NCBI GenBank assembly: GCA_029834535.1
Contig: JAQMWT010000340.1
Coordinates: forward strand, 365,958 to 429,957
Direction of reading: 5' to 3'
DNA length: 64,000 nt
Source of the DNA: Chrysophaeum taylorii
Lineage: Eukaryota > Sar > Pelagophyceae > Pelagomonadales > Pelagomonadaceae
Shown here: positions 50,027 through 60,992 of the stretch, piece by piece
Layout of the letters: every line of letters starts with the position of its first letter
Numbering within the stretch: the first letter of the stretch is position 1
Program-made: the position numbers and the translations under genes
The notes under the pieces: model-generated
The model's input: the letters and a program-made list of their open reading frames with translations, nothing else
What the model was told of the DNA's origin: nothing
Databases searched by the model: none

Positions 50027-53000
50027 CTACGCGGCGGGCGGGCCCGTAGTCGCCACCGGCGTTCCGTGGTGGTTGCCGCGGCCAGCGCCTCGACGTCCCT
50101 TGCCGCGGCCTCTTGGCGTGCCTCGGCTGCCGCGGCCTCGGCTGTTGCCACTATAGGGCGAGCCGTAGTGGCCGTTGCCGGGCGAGGCGTTGGCGTTGCG
50201 AGGCGGCGAGGCGCGCAGGGGTTGTGCGTACGCCGGGTGTGGCGGCATGGGGGCGTGCGACATGTTTCCGGGGTGGTGGTGGTGGTACACCGGGTGATGG
50301 TAATACCCCCGTGGGCTCGCGGCGTAGGCCTGCGGGGGCACGGGGCTCGCGGCGTAGGCGGCGGCGGGTTGTTGCTTTTTGGCGGAAGCGTGGCCAGCGC
50401 TCTTGGGCGTCTGTGGTTTCTGGGGTCCGGCGGTCGGCGACGGCATGGCGGAGGAGGGGTGAGCGAGGTACTGGGGGGATCCGTAGTCGTGGTCGTAGTA
50501 GACGGGTTGGTGGTCTAAGTAGTGTGGCGGGTGGTGGATCGCCGCGCCCGCGGGCCCGGTGTGGTAAAACTGGGGGGCGGGCGAGGCGACGTAGGGGGGG
50601 TGTTGTTGGACGCCGCCGGGATGTCGTCCGTGGGGGGGTGGGTGCGTCGCCTGCACTTGCGCCTGCGCTTGTTGATGGTGGTGGCGCTGCTGCGTGCGCT
50701 TCTCGCGCTGGAGGGCCGAGTAGCACTTGCGGCAGAGGACATCCGAGGGTTTGTTTTCGGCGTGCTTGGGTTTGCCGCAGTTGCGACAGAGAAAGGCCGC
50801 CTCGATGCAGCTCTGGACGTGGGCGCCGATGCGCTTGGAGCCGTCGAGATAGAGCGCCTCGGCCCTTTGGAGCGAGCGTCCGGAATCGTCGGCGAGGCCG
50901 GGCGGCGCGTCGTCGTCGTCGTCGTCGTCGCGCGCGAGAATAGCTGGAAAACGGCGCGCCGACATGACGATGTCCCCGAGGCGCTGGACTTCGTCTTCGA
51001 GGTCCTCGCCCTCGAGGGTGTCGAGGTCTTTCGTCGGGCGAACCGGCAGCCCGAGGGCGACCGACTTGGCAATCTCGCCGAAGTGGGCCTCGCGGACGGG
51101 CAGGCGCGCGAGCGCCCAGTAGTCTAGGCACGTGAGCGCCCGTCGCACGTCCTTTGGGACGAGCGTCTTGTCGAAGGCGAGCATCTCGAGGCGGTCGCAG
51201 AGTTCGCTTAGATCGCAGCCGCGCACCCACGACGGGAGCTCCAAGGCGTCGAGGTTGGGGATGCCCGCGGCGTTGTCCCTGTCGTCGTCGACCGCCGGAC
51301 GTCGCGCGGCGAGTTCGTCGAGCCACTGCCGCAGCGCGTTGGGGAGCAACGCGAGCGCGAGCTCGCCGTTTGGGCACAGGGCGCGGAGCGTGCTTAAGTC
51401 TGGCGACAGCACGCAGTGGTCGACGAGGAGCCGTTGACCCTTCTTCGCGTTGGCGTCGCCGCGCTCGTCGTGGCCGTTCTTCTTCTCGGCAGTCTCGACG
51501 GCGGCGGCGCGATTCGTCGTCGGCGGCGTCTTCTTATGGCCCTTCTTTTTCTTCTTCTTCTTCCCCCCGGGCATCGAGGCGGTCTCTCGTTGTGGTTCTT
51601 TTAGCTGCGGGGGGTCCTCCTCCTCGTCCTCCGCGTCCTCGATTTGCGGCGGATCGTCGTCGCCGTCGCCGTCGCCGTCGTCGTCTTCGTCGTCGTCGTC
51701 GTCGTCGTCGCCATCGTCGTCGTCCTCGTCGCGGGGGGGGGTAGCGTTGCCGTCCGCGCGGCAATCCTCCTCATCCTCGTCGTCGTCGTCGTCGCCATTG
51801 GCGAGGACGACGGCCTTGCGGACGAGGTCGTAGTCGGCGCCGTACTGGGCCATGACCCACGCGTGTCCTGGTGTCGAGCCTCGGCCGGCGCGGCCGGCAA
51901 TCTGCGCGATCTCCCAGACAGCGAGATCGCGTCGGCGCTCGCCGTCGAATTTTCGCGTCTCGGCGAAGACGACGTGGTCAATCGGGAGGTTAATGCCGTG
52001 GCCGATGACGTCCGTGGTGACGATGACGTCGAGGTTGCCCGAGCGCGCCTCGTCGAGCTGCTTGCGACGGGCTTCGGGTGGGAGCTTGCCAAAGATGGCG
52101 CTGGCGCGGAGCCCCGCGGCCTGCGCGGCGCCGGCGAGGGAGAGAACTGCCGAGCGCGAAAAGGCAACGATCGCGACGATGCGCTTGTCCTCGTGGCAAA
52201 TGCGCTGGAGGAACGCGGCGAGGTTGTCCGCAGCGTCGGCCGCGTCCCCGTTGAACTCGAGCCGCGAGCGACGGAGGGTCGGGACTATCTCGAGGGCGCG
52301 GGCCGCGTCGAAGACGGTGCGCATCAGCGCGGTCGCCTCGGTCGGGCCGCAGACGCGAACGTGCTTGAAGTTTCCAGCGCGCGCCGCGAGCAGCAGCCGG
52401 GTCCAGGCCTGGCCGCGCGTTGGCTCGACGCACCAATGGACTTCGTCGAGCACGAGCGTGTCGCCCGCCGCGGGCGCGACCTCTGCCGTGCAGCTCAAGA
52501 TCGACGCCTCGTCGGCGTCGAGAGCCTCCTCCCCCGTCCACAGACCGACCGCGGGCGGCGCTTCCCCGGGCCACTTGCGCGCGCACCGAGCCACGAGGTC
52601 TTCGCGCACCTCCCACGCGAGCGCTCGGAGAGGGCCCGCGTAGCATCCCGCGCCGCGACCCGCGAGAAACTCCAGCGACTGCCACGTCTTCCCAGAGTTC
52701 GTCGGTCCCAAATAACACTCGACCGTCTCGGGCCAGCTCGTGTCCGGGCACGCGGCCGTAGACCAGGCCCGCGGCATCGGGAGCGTCTCCTCGTTCCTCG
52801 AACCCGGCTCGTCGTCGCGCGACGAGAAAACCGTCGGCGACACCAGCCGCGACGTCGGTTGCGGCTCGGCCGGCGACGACGGCGCATCATCCATCGCGGC
52901 CATCGCCTCCCTGCACGCTGTCTTCGCCGCCTCGAGGCTCGTCGCCCGTTCGAGGATTGCAGTCGCGAGGGCTGCGACACTGTCACACCCTTCCGAATAA

Positions 53001-53113
53001 AAAAAATTTCCGATCTCCATCCCCGCGTCGCTCCGTGCGCGCCGTGCTGTCTCCAGCTTGAGCTTCGCACTCGCCGCACCCTTCGCGAACGCGGATCCTG
53101 ACTCCGATGCCAT
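50027..53113 (-). CDS. SUV3-like DExH RNA helicase with acidic linker, zinc finger and RGG tail
   Basis: Superfamily 2 helicase close to SUV3. From ATG 53113, Walker A is GPTNSGKT (136-143), motif II is DEVH (223-226), motif V is TTDVIGHGINLP and motif VI is QIAGRAGR (404-411). SUV3 usually has DEIQ at motif II, so DEVH is a variation. After the core comes an acidic Asp/Glu linker of about 60 residues, a poly-Lys stretch, and a C-terminal helical region (SWVRGCDLSELCDRLEML). A CxxC...CxxC zinc ribbon follows (CRNCGKPKHAENKPSDVLCRKC), then a His/Pro/Tyr-rich region and an RGG tail. SUV3 acts in mitochondrial RNA decay; the extra tail is unlike the standard enzyme and location is unknown. Confidence 0.8.
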   Translation of the reverse strand: MASESGSAFAKGAASAKLKLETARRARSDAGMEIGNFFYSEGCDSVAALATAILERATSLEAAKTACREAMAAMDDAPSSPAEPQPTSRLVSPTVFSSRDDEPGSRNEETLPMPRAWSTAACPDTSWPETVECYLGPTNSGKTWQSLEFLAGRGAGCYAGPLRALAWEVREDLVARCARKWPGEAPPAVGLWTGEEALDADEASILSCTAEVAPAAGDTLVLDEVHWCVEPTRGQAWTRLLLAARAGNFKHVRVCGPTEATALMRTVFDAARALEIVPTLRRSRLEFNGDAADAADNLAAFLQRICHEDKRIVAIVAFSRSAVLSLAGAAQAAGLRASAIFGKLPPEARRKQLDEARSGNLDVIVTTDVIGHGINLPIDHVVFAETRKFDGERRRDLAVWEIAQIAGRAGRGSTPGHAWVMAQYGADYDLVRKAVVLANGDDDDDEDEEDCRADGNATPPRDEDDDDGDDDDDDDEDDDGDGDGDDDPPQIEDAEDEEEDPPQLKEPQRETASMPGGKKKKKKKGHKKTPPTTNRAAAVETAEKKNGHDERGDANAKKGQRLLVDHCVLSPDLSTLRALCPNGELALALLPNALRQWLDELAARRPAVDDDRDNAAGIPNLDALELPSWVRGCDLSELCDRLEMLAFDKTLVPKDVRRALTCLDYWALARLPVREAHFGEIAKSVALGLPVRPTKDLDTLEGEDLEDEVQRLGDIVMSARRFPAILARDDDDDDDAPPGLADDSGRSLQRAEALYLDGSKRIGAHVQSCIEAAFLCRNCGKPKHAENKPSDVLCRKCYSALQREKRTQQRHHHQQAQAQVQATHPPPHGRHPGGVQQHPPYVASPAPQFYHTGPAGAAIHHPPHYLDHQPVYYDHDYGSPQYLAHPSSAMPSPTAGPQKPQTPKSAGHASAKKQQPAAAYAASPVPPQAYAASPRGYYHHPVYHHHHPGNMSHAPMPPHPAYAQPLRASPPRNANASPGNGHYGSPYSGNSRGRGSRGTPRGRGKGRRGAGRGNHHGTPVATTGPPAA

Positions 53114-53331
53114 CGACCACCTCCAAGACGGCGAAGAAGAACAAAACCGCGTTGAGACCCGGTACAAAGGAAAACTTCAGAGCCTAACACGCAACCCAGT
53201 ACATCAAACTTCAACATTTGGCATGTTCGAGGTGACGTAGTCGCCCAAAACTTTCAAAATCACGTATCCTTACCCCGGCCCGAAATCACTCGGCCGAGTA
53301 AATAATAACACACGTCGCCGACAATTTTTTT

Positions 53332-54102
53332 TTACTCGACGGCAACGGGACTTACAACAATACTATTAATACTATTATTATCCTTTTCCTGCTCGATCTC
53401 GACACCTCCCTCGACCGGCGGCAGCAGCGCCTGCTGATGATCCATCTTCTCTTCTCCCGCATGTGGTTCTTGAGCCTCCGCGGGCACTACATGCGTCGCC
53501 GCACCCGTGGAGGAGGTCTGCCCACCGGCGTTCTTCTCGTCGGCCTCTTCTTCAGTGCGATCCTCTCCTTTCATTACCCGCAGCGGGACGTTGTTCGGGC
53601 GGTTGTTGTTCTCTTCCTCCTTGTCCTCCTCCTCCTCATCGTCGTCGTCGTCGTCGTCGTCCTTGTATCGGCGATAGCGCCGAGACTCTTGCCTCTTCCG
53701 ATAACCACCACCGTCCTCCTCGTCGCGGCGACGCTTCGGTCGATCGTCGTAGTAGCTCCCGCGGTAGTAGCTGCGCGGGCCGGGTGGTGGCCCGAGGCGA
53801 GGACCTCCGCGATAGTCGCGACGGTCACTCTCGTACCGGCGATCACTTTCGTACCGGCGGTCACTCTCGTACCGGCGAACACCCTCGTACCGGCGAACAC
53901 CCTCGTACCGACGGTCAATGCGTCGCGCGCCGGGTCCTTGCCGTCCGTCGTATCGCCACCCAGGGTCGCGGCGCTGGGGATCAACGCGACGGACCTCTCG
54001 CCCTTCGCGTTGTACTTTTTCGAACATGTCGTGGCCCCAGTCGCCGCCGGTGTCCTCCTGTCGCCACCGGCTAATCACCTCGTCCGGTCGATCCGAGTAC
54101 AT
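53332..54102 (-). CDS. Arg-rich protein with Btz-like N-terminus
   Basis: Protein of 256 residues. The N-terminus RWRQEDTGGDWGHDMFEKVQ resembles the end of the Btz domain of CASC3/MLN51 (typically WGHDKFEE), an exon-junction-complex subunit. It is followed by tandem hexapeptides (RRYEGV twice, RRYESD three times, from an 18-bp tandem repeat), an RGG/RS-like stretch, poly-Asp/Glu and an acidic tail. The composition fits an RNA-binding or splicing-associated nuclear protein. The Btz match rests on one short motif and may be chance. It has the same orientation as the upstream SUV3-like gene, about 220 bp apart. Confidence 0.5.
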   Translation of the reverse strand: MYSDRPDEVISRWRQEDTGGDWGHDMFEKVQREGREVRRVDPQRRDPGWRYDGRQGPGARRIDRRYEGVRRYEGVRRYESDRRYESDRRYESDRRDYRGGPRLGPPPGPRSYYRGSYYDDRPKRRRDEEDGGGYRKRQESRRYRRYKDDDDDDDDEEEEDKEEENNNRPNNVPLRVMKGEDRTEEEADEKNAGGQTSSTGAATHVVPAEAQEPHAGEEKMDHQQALLPPVEGGVEIEQEKDNNSINSIVVSPVAVE

Positions 54103-55029
54103 CAGAATCGTCGATCAGGGGCTAAATCCTTACCCTAATAGCGTCTTCCCCCTTCCAGTCGACGATATAAAACGCCAGACAAGAAACACGCCTTCTCGGC
54201 TCGTATCGGGCGCCACTGCAAGAGTATAATTTCTGCCACTGCGTGCTAGTTAGTCAGTGCCGGTTCCCGCAACGCGTTATGTCAATCGTTCCCGTCAACG
54301 CAAGGCTCAACAACTAGGGTGATGAGGAAAGAACGCCGGCGCACCTACGACTCGGGTTTCTACAAATGGTAATCTTAGTTGAAAAAAAATTCTTCAAACT
54401 CGAAGCTTGATGATGCCAGCTGGGAAATCTTTTTCTGTGCACAACTTCTTGGCAGTGGGAATAATTGGTGCCTTAAACTTGGCTATCAACTTCGTTAACC
54501 CCGAAACCATGACCTATGCTCTCGAAGCTGGCGGAGTCGCCCGTAATCGTCGCGAGGGCAGTCTCGCGCTTGCTGTCTTGATTTCGTGAAACCCTCTATT
54601 TATCAAACCAGGGTAGATAGATTCTATCTATATTGTATCCTGGTGTCGGAGGGCCTTGCGTCCCATGGTCGGACAGAGCAGATGGTATGGCGTATCTTCG
54701 TCTCTCGCCGGTGACGACGCCGTCTTGTAACCGAAGAAGAAGCTGTATGCATATGTTCGTTTTCCGTCGCGGTACTGCAATTTGAATGGCACGCTAAGAC
54801 ATGGCGTGGCCGATGTGACCTTCGACCTTGACCAGCGATGGGACAAGGACTTTCATCCCTGATTATCTATCCCTTTTGAGACCTGGATCAAATCCTTGAG
54901 CACCGATCTGCATTCTCTTTAATGCCACGTGGGCGACCATCCAAGGCGAATGACTGCGCGAGCGCCGAAAACGGAATGCCACTTTATACGCGTTGACCGT
55001 TTTCCATCTACGAGAGAAGCATTAGTACC
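54103..55029. other. Spacer before the tandem array
   Basis: Two short frames (54407-54589 plus, 54628-54846 minus) are open but show no recognisable domain; the first has a hydrophobic stretch (FLAVGIIGALNLAINF). I do not call either as a gene. Base composition becomes AT-richer here than in the gene regions. Confidence 0.4.
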
Positions 55030-56048
55030 ACAAGTGCAGGCCAGTAAGTTCACCTAGTCCCAATCTCTAACCCCAGCAAGTTCACCTTGTCCCAGTAAGT
55101 TCACCTGGTCAGTTATTAGTTCACCTAGTCCCAATCTCTTACCCCAGTAAGTTCGGCGTAAACCCACTCGTGCTCACACCCACTCACCCCACTCTCCTTC
55201 GAGCTCGTCGCTCTCACCTCCGCCAATCTAAGCCGCTTTTACCCGTACACGCCGCTAGCCTTTGCGTTCACTCTAAAAACCCCTGTAAGTTCACTTGGCC
55301 CCAGTAAGTTCACCTGGTCACTCCGCTCACCTAGTCCCAATCTCTAACCCCAGTAAGTTCACCTGGCCCCAGTAAGTTCACGTACAGTGCGCGTGTAGAC
55401 GCCGGGAGGGGGCTTATCGGTATTGCGCAGCACGTGTGGAGTAGGGTGGAGTCGTCGACCAAGAAGAGGATATCCTCGGGGTTGCCGATCGACAGAGAGC
55501 CACGTAGAGCTGGACGTGACAGAAGACGGGCTTCGCCAAGAGGACGCCGACCTCGCGGGGCGTCTGGCCCTGCCTCTTGGTGATCGTTTGGCGTCGGCGG
55601 GCCTTAAGGGATACAGGTTGGAGGAGCCTCGGTGACAACGACACGATCGATCATGTATCTGGTACCGTTGCAGTGGCCGTGCGACGGGTCGAGGTTGCGA
55701 AGACTTTAAGCTCGCGATCAAAGTCAGCATGTCGTTGGTTGTCAGGGAGTTGAAAACTCTACTGTAAAGAGCGAGGCGTCGTCTTCCGACCCAGCCTAGT
55801 CAGCCGAAAAGAACTCCGACGCCTCGTCTCCGGGAAAAAAAGGCCGCGGTCATGCGCGCGTTGTCAGCATCGACAACATCGTTTCGACGGGGCGTGAGAA
55901 TGGCGCGCTGAAAGAGCCGCCGCGGGTCGTGGAAATAGTCTGCGAGGTCGCCGTAGACGGCTTGGAGGATCACTGTCTGGCTCTCGCGCCTACCTGATCC
56001 TTACTCTCGCGCCTACCTGATCCTTACCCTAAATCGAGGGACAAACAA

Positions 56049-56087
<39 letters not shown>

Positions 56088-56107
56088 TCTGTCGATTAGT
56101 AGTTAGG
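55030..56107 (-). repeat. Array unit 1 (subtype A, 1078 bp)
   Basis: Minus-strand remnants [19 protein letters not shown] and [14 protein letters not shown] lie at about 55450-55620; the upstream motif QRAILTPRRNDVV is near 55890-55940. Confidence 0.8.
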
Positions 56108-57126
56108 ACAAGTGCAGGCCAGTAAGTTCACCTAGTCCCAATCTCTAACCCCAGCAAGTTCACCTGGTCCCAGTAAGCTCACCTGGTCAGTTATTAGTTC
56201 ACCTAGTCCCAATCTCTTACCCCAGTAAGTTCGGCGTAAACCCACTCGTGCTCACACCCACTCACCCCACTCTCCTTCGAGCTCGTCGCTCTCACCTCCG
56301 CCAATCTAAGCCGCTTTTACCCGTACACGCCGCTAGCCTTTGCGTTCACTCTAAAAACCCCTGTAAGTTCACTTGGCCCCAGTAAGTTCACCTGGTCACT
56401 CCGCTCACCTAGTCCCAATCTCTAACCCCAGTAAGTTCACCTGGCCCCAGTAAGTTCACGTACAGTGCGCGTGTAGACGCCGGGAGGGGGCTTATCGGTA
56501 TTGCGCAGCACGTGTGGGGTAGGGTGGAGTCGTCGACTCAGAAGAGGATATCCTCGGGGTTGCCGATCGACAGAGAGCCACGTAGAGCTGGACGTGACAG
56601 AAGACGGGCTTCGCCAAGAGGACGCCGACCTCGCGGGGCGTCTGGCCCTGCCTCTTGGTGATCGTTTGGCGTCGGCGGGCCTTAAGGGATACAGGTTGGA
56701 GGAGCCTCGGTGACAACGACACGATCGATCATGTATCTGGTACCGTTGCAGTGGCCGTGCGACGGGTCGAGGTTGCGAAGACATTAAGCTCGCGATCAAA
56801 GTCAGCATGCCGTTGGTTGTCAGGGAGTTGAAAACTCTACTGTAAAGAGCGAGGCGTCGTCTTCCGACCCAGCCTAGTCAGCCGAAAAGAACTCCGACGC
56901 CTCGTCTCCGGGAAAAAAAGGCCGCGGTCATGCGCGCGTTGTCAGCATCGACAACATCGTTTCGACGGGGCGTGAGAATGGCGCGCTGAAAGAGCCGCCG
57001 CGGGTCGTGGAAATAGTCTGCGAGGTCGCCGTAGACGGCTTGGAGGATCACTGTCTGGCTCTCGCGCCTACCTGATCCTTACTCTCGCGCCTACCTGATC
57101 CTTACCCTAAATCGAGGGACAAACAA

Positions 57127-57165
<39 letters not shown>

Positions 57166-57185
57166 TCTGTCGATTAGTAGTTAGG
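56108..57185 (-). repeat. Array unit 2 (subtype A, 1078 bp)
   Basis: Nearly the same sequence as unit 1, with the same TITKRQGQT variant of the helicase motif. Confidence 0.8.
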
Positions 57186-58176
57186 ACAAGTGCAGGCCAG
57201 TAAGTTCACCTAGTCCCAATCTCTAACCCCAGTAAGTTCACCTGGTCCCAGTAAGTTTCGTATAAGTTCACCTGGTCAGTAAGTTCACCTAGCTCACACC
57301 AACTCCTTTGAGCTCGTCGCTCTCGCCTCCGCCAATCTAAGCTGCTTTGATCCGCACGCGCCGCCAACCTTTGAGTTTACTCTAAAACCCTTTACTCTAA
57401 AAACCCCAGTATGTTCACCTGGTCCCAGTTTCACCTGGTCACTCAGTTCACCTAGTCCCAATCTCAAAGTGGTCCCAGTAAGTTCACCTACAGTGCGCGT
57501 GTAGACGCCGGGAGGGCTTATCGGTATTGCGCAGCACGTGGGGGTAGGTGGAATCGTCGGGGATGCCGATCGACAGAGAGCCACGTAGAGCTGGACGTGG
57601 CAGAAGACGGGCTTGGGAAAGAGGACGCCGACCTCGCGGGGCGTCTGGCCCTGGCTCTTGTTGATCGTTTGGCGTAGGCGGGCCTTAAGGGATACAGGTT
57701 GGAGGAGCCTCGGTGACAACGACACGATCGATCATGTATCTGGTACCGTTGCAGTGGCCGTGCGACGGGTCGAGGTTGCGAAGACATTAAGCTCGCGATC
57801 AAAGTCAGCATGCCGTTGGTTGTCAGGGAGTTGAAAACTCTACTGTAAAGAGCGAGGCGTCGTCTTCCGACCCAGCCTAGTCAGCCGAAAAGAACTCCGA
57901 CGCCTCGTCTCCGGGAAAAAAAGGCCGCGGTCATGCGCGCGTTGTCAGCATCGACAACATCGTTTCGACGGGGCGTGAGAATGGCGCGCTGAAAGAGCCG
58001 CCGCGGGTCGTGGAAATAGTCTGCGAGGTCGCCGTAGACGGCTTGGAGGATCACTGTCTGGCTCTCGCGCCTACCTGATCCTTACTCTCGCGCCTACCTG
58101 ATCCTTACCCTAAATCGAGGGACAAACAAACAAACAGACAAACAGACAGACAAACATCTGTCGATTAGTAGTTAGG
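57186..58176 (-). repeat. Array unit 3 (subtype B, 991 bp)
   Basis: Minus-strand motif [19 protein letters not shown]; the region behind LYVALCRSA is shorter than in subtype A. Confidence 0.8.
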
Positions 58177-59165
58177 ACAAGTGCAGGCCAGTAAGTTCAC
58201 CTATCTCTAACCCCAGTAAGTTCACCTGGTCCCAGTAAGTTTCGTATAAGTTCACCTGGTCAGTAAGTTCACCTAGCTCACACCAACTCCTTTGAGCTCG
58301 TCGCTCTCGCCTCCGCCAATCTAAGCTGCTTTGATCCGCACGCGCCGCCAACCTTTGAGTTTACTCTAAAACCCTTTACTCTAAAAACCCCAGTATGTTC
58401 ACCTGGTCCCAGTTTCACCTGGTCACTCAGTTCACCTAGTCCCAATCTCAAAGTGGTCCCAGTAAGTTCACTTAAAGTGCGCGTGTAGACTCCGGGAGGG
58501 GGCTTATCGGTATTGCGCAGCACGTGTGGGGTAGGGTGGAATCGTCGGGGATGCCGATCGACAGAGAGCCACGTAGAGCTGGACGTGGCAGAAGACGGGC
58601 TTGGGAAAGAGGACGCCGACCTCGCGGGGCGTCTGGCCCTGGCTCTTGTTGATCGTTTGGCGTAGGCGGGCCTTAAGCGATACAGGTTGGAGGAGCCTCG
58701 GTGACAACGACACGATCGATCACGTATCTGGTACCGTTGCAGTGGCCGTGCGACGGGTCGAGGTTGCGAAGACATTAAGCGCGCGCTCAAAGTCAGCATG
58801 CCGTTGGTTGTCAGGGAGTTGAAAACTCTACTGTAAAGAGCGAGGCGTCGTCTTCCGACCCAGCCTAGTCAGCCGAAAAGAACTCCGACGCCTCGTCTCC
58901 GGGAAAAAAAGGCCGCGGTCATGCGCGCGTTGTCAGCATCGACAACATCGTTTCGACGGGGCGTGAGAATGGCGCGCTGAAAGAGCCGCCGCGGGTCGTG
59001 GAAATAGTCTGCGAGGTCGCCGTAGACGGCTTGGAGGATCACTGTCTGGCTCTCGCGCCTACCTGATCCTTACTCTCGCGCCTACCTGATCATTACCCTA
59101 AATCGAGGGACAAACAAACAAACAGACAAACAGACAGACAAACATCTGTCGATTAGTAGTTAGGA
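58177..59165 (-). repeat. Array unit 4 (subtype B, about 989 bp)
   Basis: Same subtype as unit 3, with the TINKSQGQT motif. The array ends at TTAGGA, after which unrelated sequence begins. Confidence 0.8.
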
Positions 59166-59928
59166 TACGTCCTACGAGACGATTGCAGAGAAATCTGCTG
59201 CCTCTTACCCTTATCCGTCCGTTGAGAACGTGATCTCTTCCTTACCCTTCTTCTTCCTTTCTACACAATCAAATAGTCCTCTGATTTGTGCTTACGCTCA
59301 TCATCATGGTCTAGCGCGTCCCGAGGTATTTAGCACCATGCACTTTACCTTTCTCGTGTAGTTCTAGATGCCGCCTGTCGTGTTCTGAGGATATAGGGAA
59401 CATACCTTTTCATTCCCCGAATTAAATACTTCCAGACGCTCATGATGAGACGGGATGGTTTCCCAGGTGACTTGCCACTGCTTGCTAATGCTCTGCAGGT
59501 TATGGGCCCAGGCGGGTCCCTGAGAAACCATGTGTTAAAACGTGCACGTAGCCTATGGGTTTTGAACAGTTACCGCGCCTGTTCAGCCTCGCCACGAAAA
59601 CACACTTGTGAATGCAACGCCATTACCATTGGGCTGTATATAATACTTTTTTTGCACACGTGATCGTGTAACCTTGTGTGCACCTGTTCATAGCATCGTA
59701 TTGTCATGTCAATGTTGATGTGTGTGTAATTGGCTAACCTGTACTCTTGCACTCATGTTATGGAATATTTTGGGTACGTCCACTCGTACATTCCATGGCA
59801 ATGCACTTAACAAGCTCCTTGAGAGCACCAAATTAACCAGCTGCCTGAGTGACTACGCTTAGCGACACTACTCTGGACTCACAGCTTGCACAGTCGTCAA
59901 ATAGACATCTTTCCATCGAAAACGATGA
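59166..59928. other. Leader region of the methyltransferase retroelement
   Basis: AT-rich and without a recognisable gene. It could contain an LTR and leader of the element that follows, but I found no matching repeat within the window. Confidence 0.3.
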
Positions 59929-60779
59929 GTGTACATAGACACCGATAGACAGACCCCCTTAGAATGTCTAGACACTGTCAACTGCGTGACTGAACCCACA
60001 GGTTCCCCGTCAACTGCTATGGCAGAACACGCAGCACGAGCCGCACCCAAGGCGATCACAGGTGCGGATTTATTGAAGCTCGAAGCTCCTGTAGTTGAGT
60101 TTCTTAACGATGGAAATCGATTTCAGCTTCAGACTCACAAGGTATCCTTGCAAATCATGCATATTAAGCAATTGTTATGGTCCAGTCATGCCGATGCCTT
60201 CCTCGAGTACGACTCGTACGAAGCATATACTCGGTCATGCAAGGACTACGAGATCCTCCGGAATCAAATTCTCGATCGCGTTTTCCTGGAATGGAAGACC
60301 GATAGGGCTGCTGATCTCCGTTTAGCTGTTGATGAATTGCCCCCTGAGTATCAGGAATGGCATTTCACCAACGAAGCTTTCCCCACTTGCCTGATGCAGA
60401 AGTAGCTCAGCTAGCTACTGTCTGTTACGACTGTGAAGTCAAGGCATTACGTCCTGAAATCAATGCCCGTTTCTTAGAAGAGGAACGAATCTTAAATCGC
60501 GCGCACCCGAAGGCATTAGCTTTCGACACCCGTGTTCGTGCCCCTGTTACCATGTTTTCGTTAAGTGCTGCTGACTGGCACACTTATCAGAACACGTATG
60601 CTACATTCTTGCATACTTACTTCAATCTTGAAAGTGTTGGAAAACCAGCACTTGCGGCCTGGCCCGCCATCAATGAGGTATATAACAAAAGTTATTCACC
60701 CAACTACACAACAAGGCTCGAGCCATTATGCTCATCGCCTTTAGTCACTACGAGTCTGTTACGACTACGTTGTTTATAA
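59929..60779 (+). pseudogene. Gag-like region, frameshifted
   Basis: From a probable ATG at 60019 (MAEHAARAAPK) the frame reads through helix-rich sequence (LLWSSHADAFLEYDSYEAYT, DRVFLEWKTDRAADLRLAVD) to 60405. It then continues in another frame (VAQLATVCYDCEVKALRPEI, MFSLSAADWHTYQNTYATFL) to 60779. This resembles retroelement capsid regions in composition and position only. Confidence 0.4.
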
Positions 60780-60975
60780 TCCTAACTGGTATGTCCATAT
60801 ATTTATCGAAGCTGTCCTAGCATTTAGGCAAATCTCTTACCAACTCAACCAGGAAGAGACTGACCTTCAATTCGACTTTGGCACTCTTTTTAGAAAAATC
60901 TATGAAGAGATACATCGGCATTATGCCGATAATACCAGCAACAATCGTTACGATCGTGGTTGGGTAGATTGGTGT

Positions 60976-60992
60976 TATATATATATATATAT
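60976..60992. repeat. (TA)n microsatellite
   Basis: An alternating TA run of about eight units interrupts the gag-like region. Confidence 0.9.

Larger units (their letters stand above)
55030..59165 (-). repeat. Tandem array of four PIF1/Helitron-helicase-derived units
   Basis: Units start at 55030, 56108, 57186 and 58177, giving periods of 1078, 1078, 991 and about 989 bp. Each begins ACAAGTGCAGGCCAG, carries the CAGTAAGTTCACCTGGTC minisatellite, then decayed helicase sequence on the minus strand, then a (ACAGACAA)n tract and the end block ATCTGTCGATTAGTAGTTAGGA. The two 1078-bp units are nearly identical to each other; the later two form a second subtype, with TTTCGTATAAGTTCACC and a shorter middle. 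All share the end junctions of the dispersed copy at 18199-19376. Confidence 0.85.

Noticed and set aside
49793-50943. Plus-strand frames over the SUV3-like gene's 3' end
   Set aside because: They overlap the conserved helicase gene in antisense and have Gly/Arg/Val low-complexity sequence.
54407-54846. Small genes at 54407-54589 (plus) and 54628-54846 (minus)
   Set aside because: No recognisable domain, no context and lengths expected by chance in AT-richer DNA.
55030-59165. CRISPR array or satellite centromere
   Set aside because: Units are about 1 kb with helicase remnants and no short repeat-spacer pattern; four units are too few for a centromeric satellite.
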